Assembly (NCBI GenBank): GCA_910575545.1
Contig: CAJTFH010000003.1
Span: 1 to 64,000 of the forward strand
Length of the DNA stretch: 64,000 nt
Origin: Bacteroidales bacterium
Lineage (GTDB): Bacteria; Bacteroidota; Bacteroidia; Bacteroidales; Muribaculaceae
Direction: 5' to 3'
The notes under the pieces: model-generated
Databases searched by the model: none
What the model was told of the DNA's origin: nothing
The model's input: only the letters and a program-made list of their open reading frames with translations
Shown here: positions 59,422 to 64,000 of the stretch, in pieces
Layout of the letters: each line of letters opens with the position of its first letter
Position numbering within the stretch: the first letter of the stretch is position 1
Made by a program: the position numbers and the translations under genes

Positions 59422-61174
59422 TGCTTGCTGGGAGTTTATTGCCCTCAAGGTCGTAGCCAAGTTTCTTCAGTTGGTTGGCAATCTTTTTAACCGCCTTTTC
59501 GTGTTTCTCCTTGACTTTATCCATAGCCTCATGGTACTCGGTAGGACACCATAGCTCGCCGATTCGTTCAACGTAAGGCTCGGCGACACTTCTTGCCTCG
59601 TTGAGTGTGATTATTTGGGTGCCTGTATAGAGAGCCTTTTTTATCCATGCCCGCAAAATGAATGGGGCTTTGTCAAGATTGTTGGCAACATACTGCCGAA
59701 TCTCTTCATGCTTTGGAGCGGCACCAAGACCTAAGGCCAAGCAAAGCTCTTGGTTGTTTTTTACCATTAGAGAATAGGCAACTATGAACTCGGCATTATC
59801 AAGGCCGGTGCGATTCTTGAACTCGCCATGCTCGGCAATAGCTTTGCAGCCGCCTACGGTATAGCTTGTCGGAAGTGTTGTGTTGAGGTACTTATACTCT
59901 CGGAGCAGTTCGTTTACTTTCATCGGTCGGCCACTCTCATCGCTGTTGGTTGAGGTGTCATCTTTTCTTGGATAGTAGAACGATTCCGTCAGTGTTGGCA
60001 TATCATAGCCGTCGAGAACAAGAACCCGATAGATTTCTCCAGCAGTGAGCATATTGGCAATGCGCTCATCGTCGGCCGTATACCAGCACTTGCGGTCAAA
60101 GGCTCTTGCCGGATTTACAATTTCATAGCCTCTGCGCTCTATCTCGGCGATGAATGATTGCTTTACAGCCTTTGCCGCCTCGGAGCAGTATGGGTCCGGT
60201 TCTGCTCCTATCACAATCTTGCCGAATGTGAGAGGTGAGCCTTTGGGGACAAGGTCGGCGGCGTAGCCATCAACCGTTTTGATCATGTAGGCCAGCAGCT
60301 TTGACTGGAATTTGGCGCGGTTGGTACAGCGGCCTGCGTCTTGGCTCTTCATTTCCCAGAACAGGCAACCATGATTGGCGGTGTTGAGTTGACATTCGGA
60401 GCATTTGCTTTCACAGCCACCCTCAAAATCCTCGTCTGATTGGTCGTCGCTCTGATACCAGGGAGATTTGGAGAGAGTCATGAACAGGCCATTGACAAAA
60501 CTCTCTGCCGTTGCTTTGGTCAGCCCTTGATAGTTGTTGCTATACTGCGAGTGATATTTTTTCTGCATATCCTCGTCAAGTTTGCAGATAATCATCGCGG
60601 CGGCTATGCTCATTTTGTCCTCTTTGACAGCTACGACAAGTTCGGGAATGAGGGTGTTGAGTTTGCATCGGTCTTGGATAAAACGAATGCTCTTGCCGAA
60701 TTTGAGCGCCACTTCTTCGGCGGTCTTACCCTTCTCGATAAGCTGGCCGAAAGCGAAAGCCTCTTCCATCGGGTCCACGTCTTGACGCTGGAGGTTCTCG
60801 GTAATCATGGCCTCGAAAGCCTCATCATCGTTCATCTCTCGTACCATTGCTGGAATGGACTGGAAACGGTCACTCTTTATGCGATGGGCTGCCACCTGCT
60901 CTACGTTGAGTGCGTCTTCCTTAGCTTTGAGCAGACAGTAAGCGCGATAGCGACGCTCACCGCAAACGATTTCGTAGCCGATGGGTATGCTGACAATCTC
61001 GCCGGAATTGTCGAGCTGATCATCATACTCACAGGGGCGCACCGTGATGGGCTGAATTAGACCCTGCTTTTCGATGTTGGCGGCAAGTTCCCTGACCGCC
61101 TCCTCATCGAATGTCTTTCGGGGATTCATCGGTGATGGTTTCACCGAGTCTAATGGAATTTTCTGAAAGTCCAT
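59408..61174 (-). CDS. ParB family DNA-binding protein
   Basis: The 588-residue protein has a classical ParB N-terminal domain: PLDSVKPSPMNPRKTFDEEA, GYEIVCGERRYRAYCLLKAK (GERRxRA CTP-binding motif) and MITENLQRQDVDPMEEAFAF, followed by a helix-turn-helix (GKTAEEVALKFGKSIRFIQD). Residues of about 240-290 hold a Cys cluster (CESKCSECQLNTANHGCLFW). The C-terminal 250 residues are of unknown fold. It probably binds phage DNA for replication, transcription or partition. It is the first gene after promoter C with the leader 10 bases before its ATG. Confidence 0.82.
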   Translation of the reverse strand: MDFQKIPLDSVKPSPMNPRKTFDEEAVRELAANIEKQGLIQPITVRPCEYDDQLDNSGEIVSIPIGYEIVCGERRYRAYCLLKAKEDALNVEQVAAHRIKSDRFQSIPAMVREMNDDEAFEAMITENLQRQDVDPMEEAFAFGQLIEKGKTAEEVALKFGKSIRFIQDRCKLNTLIPELVVAVKEDKMSIAAAMIICKLDEDMQKKYHSQYSNNYQGLTKATAESFVNGLFMTLSKSPWYQSDDQSDEDFEGGCESKCSECQLNTANHGCLFWEMKSQDAGRCTNRAKFQSKLLAYMIKTVDGYAADLVPKGSPLTFGKIVIGAEPDPYCSEAAKAVKQSFIAEIERRGYEIVNPARAFDRKCWYTADDERIANMLTAGEIYRVLVLDGYDMPTLTESFYYPRKDDTSTNSDESGRPMKVNELLREYKYLNTTLPTSYTVGGCKAIAEHGEFKNRTGLDNAEFIVAYSLMVKNNQELCLALGLGAAPKHEEIRQYVANNLDKAPFILRAWIKKALYTGTQIITLNEARSVAEPYVERIGELWCPTEYHEAMDKVKEKHEKAVKKIANQLKKLGYDLEGNKLPASNGQD

Positions 61175-61184
61175 AAATAAGGGT

Positions 61185-61276
61185 TTATTGGTTTGACTTG
61201 TAGTTTGTTATACTGTAAAGTTAGTCGTATTTTACGGAAGTTGCAAACAGAATGACCACCATTTTTACACCATTTT
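61185..61276 (-). promoter_or_regulatory. Phage regulon promoter C with leader and phased operators
   Basis: Minus-strand TTTG (61244-61247), a 20-base spacer and TAACTTTA (61216-61223). Operator copies on the plus strand: ACCACCATTTTTA at 61255-61267 and ACACCATTTT at 61267-61276. Leader TTATTGGTTTGACTTGT at 61185-61201. It overlaps the stop of the upstream 61276 gene. Confidence 0.75.
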
Positions 61277-61509
61277 CACCATGAATATGTGGCTCCGTTG
61301 TAAGTCCATTCAACACACATAAAAGAGAAGTATCCACGTCTGGCCGTCTCCTCAAACATTTCTCTATCCTCAGATTTCAACACGCCCGGACTATAGCCGT
61401 TTACAGTTGTGTACTTCGGGATGCCAAAACGCTCACGGATAAGCCTGATAGCTTCCTCATCTTTCGTATGCCAATGAATTATAACCTTTGTTTCATTCGA
61501 TATATCCAT
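61276..61509 (-). CDS. Small hypothetical phage protein
   Basis: From ATG 61509 the protein is 77 residues (MDISNETKVIIHWHTKDEEA, IRLIRERFGIPKYTTVNGYS, YFSFMCVEWTYNGATYSW). The mix of strands and helices suggests a compact single domain. It overlaps the DUF6633-like gene by 17 bases. Function unknown. Confidence 0.55.
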   Translation of the reverse strand: MDISNETKVIIHWHTKDEEAIRLIRERFGIPKYTTVNGYSPGVLKSEDREMFEETARRGYFSFMCVEWTYNGATYSW

Positions 61510-62227
61510 GGTCACTCCTTTCGTAGCCAAGATTAAACAACCACCAGATTTCATTAAATTCTTCAAAAGAGAAATCTTTTGAACGAAAATTGAAAGAGTA
61601 GAAGCGTGTCTTGCGTTCATATGCGGCATATTGTCGCAAGTAACGGATATGCTCCGGATCGTTTATCTCTCGCTCTTTTTTCTCGGCATACTCAAGACGA
61701 CTCAATATAGCGCGTCTATCATCGCAAAATTCTTTTAGAGCGCAAGTTATCGTAATGGGGTCAACAGTACCATAAAACTTGCCATACTCTCCAGCCTTGA
61801 ATTTCCGAAAGAAATACATCAGCTCGGTCACTTTGAGATAGCAGTATTCTTCGGCTATGATATCGATAAGCCCCTGCACCTGATGGTCGGTCAACTTATC
61901 TTTACAGCCGGAAAAAGCGGCAAGTTCGGTCAACTGAATGTCAATCCATGTGTCACGGGCACCATTGCCGAAAGCCTTTGCGATTAGACCAAGGCTCGGA
62001 GCATTACCACGAAACGCCCTGTCAATATCGCGAGTATAGGCTACTTGCTTTGACGGATTGAACAATGTTAAGAAATTATCCTCCGAATGGTAGGTCTGTA
62101 TCACCATCTGCACAGCCGGGGGGAGTCTGGCGATTGCGCCGGGCGAAGATTCTCCTGGCGAGTTTATCTTGCTCATCTGCGAGGGTGTCCTCGGCAGTAG
62201 GTCGCCTAAAAGTTGTTCTTTGCTCAT
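61493..62227 (-). CDS. DUF6633-like phage protein
   Basis: From ATG 62227 the protein is 244 residues (MSKEQLLGDLLPRTPSQMSK). It matches the Bacteroidales phage family DUF6633: FGNGARDTWIDIQLTELAAF, KLTDHQVQGLIDIIAEEYCY, LKVTELMYFFRKFKAGEYGK and FYGTVDPITITCALKEFCDD. It lies next to the initiator and overlaps it by about 150 bases in another frame if this start is right; residues 1-50 therefore share DNA with the initiator's end. A replication-accessory role is inferred from position. Confidence 0.65.
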   Translation of the reverse strand: MSKEQLLGDLLPRTPSQMSKINSPGESSPGAIARLPPAVQMVIQTYHSEDNFLTLFNPSKQVAYTRDIDRAFRGNAPSLGLIAKAFGNGARDTWIDIQLTELAAFSGCKDKLTDHQVQGLIDIIAEEYCYLKVTELMYFFRKFKAGEYGKFYGTVDPITITCALKEFCDDRRAILSRLEYAEKKEREINDPEHIRYLRQYAAYERKTRFYSFNFRSKDFSFEEFNEIWWLFNLGYERSDHGYIE

Positions 62228-62996
62228 TCTGTATGATTTGTTTTTGTTCTCGCTCCTTTCGGAGTATCCAGTCATTGACAAGGCTTTCCCAATTCGCAAC
62301 CTTACGGCCATTACTCTTTACCCAGCCTTGACTGTCGTAGTAGTTGAAAAATGATATTGCTTCAGTTTCCCAATCGGGCAGCCGTATGTTGGCTCGTTGT
62401 TGAAGAAAATAGACTTTGACATCTTCGACCGACGGCGGAGAGAACTCAACGAGCTTGGCTGCTTTTACTCCTTTCGTCTCCATTCTCGACAATTCTCTAT
62501 CCGAAAACAAACCATCGGGAACAGGTGCTCTCGCACGCGCACGCTCTCCGGCAGGAGAGTTATTATTTTCTGTTTCTGTTTTAGTTTTATTATATGCCGC
62601 AGGTTTTGCCCTGCTTTTTGCCGCAGGTTTTACCCCGCATTTTGCCGCAGGTTTTGGCTCAATATTTGAGGTAAAACCTGCGGCAAAACCATTTGGAAAC
62701 ACCCATTCGCCATCTATCTTCTCCGGAAAACAATACATTGGAGTATCTTTCCTCCGGGAGCCACGTTTGAACCCGATTAAACCTTTCATCACGAGCTTGT
62801 CTCTACCAGCAGCCAGCGTGTTTTCTGTGACCGCCATTAGCGCGACTGCCCGTGGATTGGAGAGGGAAAAGGGGTTTTCCCAGCCGAGCCGATTGCAAAT
62901 GTCGAGCAATCGAAAATAGATGTTTGTCTCGGTCGGCGTGAAACCCTTGACATCAACCTCCTGCCAATATCGGTTAATCAATTCAATATAGTTCAT
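62076..62996 (-). CDS. O-like phage replication initiator
   Basis: The 306-residue protein has an N-terminal winged-helix part (FTPTETNIYFRLLDICNRLG, LMAVTENTLAAGRDKLVMKG), a linker with KPAAK repeats of eight residues, and a C-terminal helical domain (PDWETEAISFFNYYDSQGWV, KVANWESLVNDWILRKEREQ) as in replication proteins that recruit a helicase. The linker DNA contains three direct iterons and one inverted copy, as the lambda O gene does for the lambda origin. The gene lies downstream of the VRR-NUC gene with a 4-base overlap. Confidence 0.7.
   Translation of the reverse strand: MNYIELINRYWQEVDVKGFTPTETNIYFRLLDICNRLGWENPFSLSNPRAVALMAVTENTLAAGRDKLVMKGLIGFKRGSRRKDTPMYCFPEKIDGEWVFPNGFAAGFTSNIEPKPAAKCGVKPAAKSRAKPAAYNKTKTETENNNSPAGERARARAPVPDGLFSDRELSRMETKGVKAAKLVEFSPPSVEDVKVYFLQQRANIRLPDWETEAISFFNYYDSQGWVKSNGRKVANWESLVNDWILRKEREQKQIIQNEQRTTFRRPTAEDTLADEQDKLARRIFARRNRQTPPGCADGDTDLPFGG
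62550..62685. other. Candidate phage replication origin with iterons
   Basis: TGCCGCAGGTTTT occurs at 62595-62607, 62619-62631 and 62643-62655, exactly 24 bases apart, and inverted as AAAACCTGCGGCA at 62673-62685. An AT-rich stretch (about 62560-62594) adjoins the first copy and could be the unwinding element. All of it lies inside the initiator gene's linker, the arrangement known from lambdoid O-gene origins. Confidence 0.6.
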
Positions 62997-63442
62997 TGAT
63001 ATGTGGGGTATAGATTCAGAGCCTTGTCTATATAAGGCTGTGGATTGGTTTGAAGATAAATGCAGACAGCTCTAACAAACTCCACTAAACCATGGCACAC
63101 TACATAAGTGCTGCCATTACTCTCCACAAGCGTCTGCCATGCTTTTTGCGCCTCTGATTGAGTTCCGGCGCTACTGCCTTTTCGTTTCGGAACTTTCATC
63201 TCAATGCAGAGGCTCGACTTTCCACCTTTGGGAAACAAGAGAATGAGGTCGGCAACTCCTTTGACTTGCCCCTCATAGACCATCTGTGCGCCGGCGCGGG
63301 CGCCTCGCCAGCCGCCATTGGGAACGGCAAAGAGCAGATTTGCCACTTGGGGGAATGTCCGCCGGAACCAATTCACGCAAAAATGCTGAATCTTGGATTC
63401 CGAGTAGGTCTGTTCCAATTTGAGAATATCTTCTTCAGTCAT
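62993..63442 (-). CDS. VRR-NUC nuclease domain protein
   Basis: From ATG 63442 the protein is 149 residues with the VRR-NUC signature: LLFAVPNGGWRGARAGAQMV, GVADLILLFPKGGKSSLCIE and MKVPKRKGSSAGTQSEAQKA, where the Asp and Glu-x-Lys residues bind metal. It is a PD-(D/E)XK-type structure-specific nuclease used in phage replication or recombination. The longer frame to 63472 is possible. It overlaps the initiator gene by 4 bases. Confidence 0.82.
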   Translation of the reverse strand: MTEEDILKLEQTYSESKIQHFCVNWFRRTFPQVANLLFAVPNGGWRGARAGAQMVYEGQVKGVADLILLFPKGGKSSLCIEMKVPKRKGSSAGTQSEAQKAWQTLVESNGSTYVVCHGLVEFVRAVCIYLQTNPQPYIDKALNLYPTYQ

Positions 63443-63632
63443 GTTCATTAAAGTTTTCCGTATGCCTGGCACACTGGTTAAGTTGTTTGATTATTAGCTT
63501 ACCTCGTGCGGCGTTACCGTCCTTGTTATCAAAATTACCAAAGCACTCCCACTGCTCTCCAAAGAGGCCGACGGTGCGACGTAGCAACATAACGCGGCCA
63601 TTCTTCACAAGCCATTTGAAATTCTTTTTCAT
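63435..63632 (-). CDS. Small basic hypothetical protein
   Basis: The 65-residue protein (MKKNFKWLVKNGRVMLLRRT, VGLFGEQWECFGNFDNKDGN) is basic and overlaps the helicase stop as ATGA. Beta segments suggest a compact fold. Function unknown. Confidence 0.5.
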   Translation of the reverse strand: MKKNFKWLVKNGRVMLLRRTVGLFGEQWECFGNFDNKDGNAARGKLIIKQLNQCARHTENFNEHD

Positions 63633-64000
63633 AGGCGGCTGCTGAATAGATTCATCACATTGCTTACTACGTCCTCATCAATCTGTGTAGTGGTACCCGT
63701 AACCTCATTGGCAATGTCTTTCTTGGTCTGAATGACTTTATACATATACTCGTCGATGGTCTTGTCTCCAAGAAAGTAATAGCAGTTGACAGCGTTTTTT
63801 TGGCTGTTGCGGTGTGCGCGGTCCTCGGCTTGTTCGCAATCAGAATAGGTCCAGGGGAACTCGATAAACCCAACTCGGCTTGATGCTGTAAGGGTGAGGC
63901 CGGTGCCTCCGGACTTGTAGTTGAGGATTATGAGCTTGCACTCGGGGTCGTTCTGGAAACGGTCGACGGCGTTTTGCTTTTGGGTGATGTTGTCTGACCC
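63629..64000 (-). CDS. SNF2-type helicase, C-terminal part (gene continues beyond the window)
   Basis: The frame is open from the window edge (64000) to TGA at 63629, giving 123 residues. It contains helicase motifs V and VI: KLIILNYKSGGTGLTLTASS, GFIEFPWTYSDCEQAEDRAH and RNSQKNAVNCYYF, then the typical DKTIDEYMYKVIQTKKD tail of SNF2-family DNA translocases. It would be the second such helicase in the prophage and probably acts in replication or recombination. Confidence 0.85.
   Translation of the reverse strand, partial: GSDNITQKQNAVDRFQNDPECKLIILNYKSGGTGLTLTASSRVGFIEFPWTYSDCEQAEDRAHRNSQKNAVNCYYFLGDKTIDEYMYKVIQTKKDIANEVTGTTTQIDEDVVSNVMNLFSSRL

Noticed and set aside
60440-61060. 206-residue plus-strand frame opposite ParB
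   Set aside because: Shadow frame of the clearly homologous ParB gene.
62595-62685. CRISPR-like array from the regular 24-base repeat spacing
   Set aside because: Repeats are only 13 bases, three in number, spacers are 11 bases, lie in a coding linker and no cas genes occur.

Overview
The window reads as a Bacteroidales chromosome (Bacteroidota, plausibly a Muribaculaceae-like gut bacterium). The signs are TAnnTTTG-type -7 promoter boxes, a fused FeoA-FeoB iron transporter, a SusC-like TonB receptor with a carboxypeptidase-like N-terminal domain, a DUF4374 surface lipoprotein and a T9SS-type sorting-domain fragment. No rRNA, tRNA, CRISPR array or insertion sequence was recognised.

Positions 1-17785 are host DNA: a C-terminal gene fragment, a truncated secreted-protein remnant, feoAB, an outer-membrane-like protein, mutS2 on the minus strand, a hemerythrin-LuxR regulator, a three-gene xusABC-like xenosiderophore operon, an HdeD/DUF308 membrane protein, a low-complexity secreted protein, a FadL-like barrel protein and an Fe/Mn superoxide dismutase. 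Iron uptake and oxidative stress are the common themes.

From about 17800 to the right edge lies one large siphovirus-like prophage; its far end is outside the window. The integrase (18266-19444) and a small RNA polymerase alpha-CTD-like gene (19559-19831) are on the plus strand; almost everything else is on the minus strand, transcribed towards the integrase. From right to left the minus strand carries replication and DNA metabolism genes (SNF2 helicase, VRR-NUC nuclease, O-like initiator containing iterons, ParB, helicase-methyltransferase, ParB-like protein, glycosyltransferase). Next come small accessory genes including a Tad2-like anti-Thoeris protein, a C5 DNA methyltransferase and a CdiA-C-like toxin domain. 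Then follow an epimerase and a phosphoribosyltransferase, terminase, portal, HK97 protease, capsid, head-tail and tail genes, tape measure, a regulatory cassette (HicAB, ECF-like sigma factor, SH3-fold and DUF3846 proteins), tail tip and fibre genes, and the lysis set (holin, amidase, probable unimolecular spanin).

The most striking content is regulatory. Four minus-strand promoters share TTTG or TTG, a 20-bp spacer and TAACTTTA (TAAATTTA in one), with helically phased copies of ACCACCATTTTA just upstream. Three of these transcripts, and one internal gene, carry the same leader 10-13 nt before the start codon. A short plus-strand RNA between the integrase and the alpha-CTD-like gene has its own promoter and terminator and contains the exact 17-nt antisense of that leader. 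A second promoter class (tail tip and portal genes) shares an A6CCGAT5-6 element with identical geometry. Together with a phage sigma factor and an alpha-CTD-like protein this suggests a prophage transcription-control system that I cannot match to a described one. Signs of decay or recoding are an in-frame TGA in hicA, an in-frame TGA in the glycosyltransferase, and a frameshift at a perfect 16-bp hairpin in the helicase-methyltransferase.
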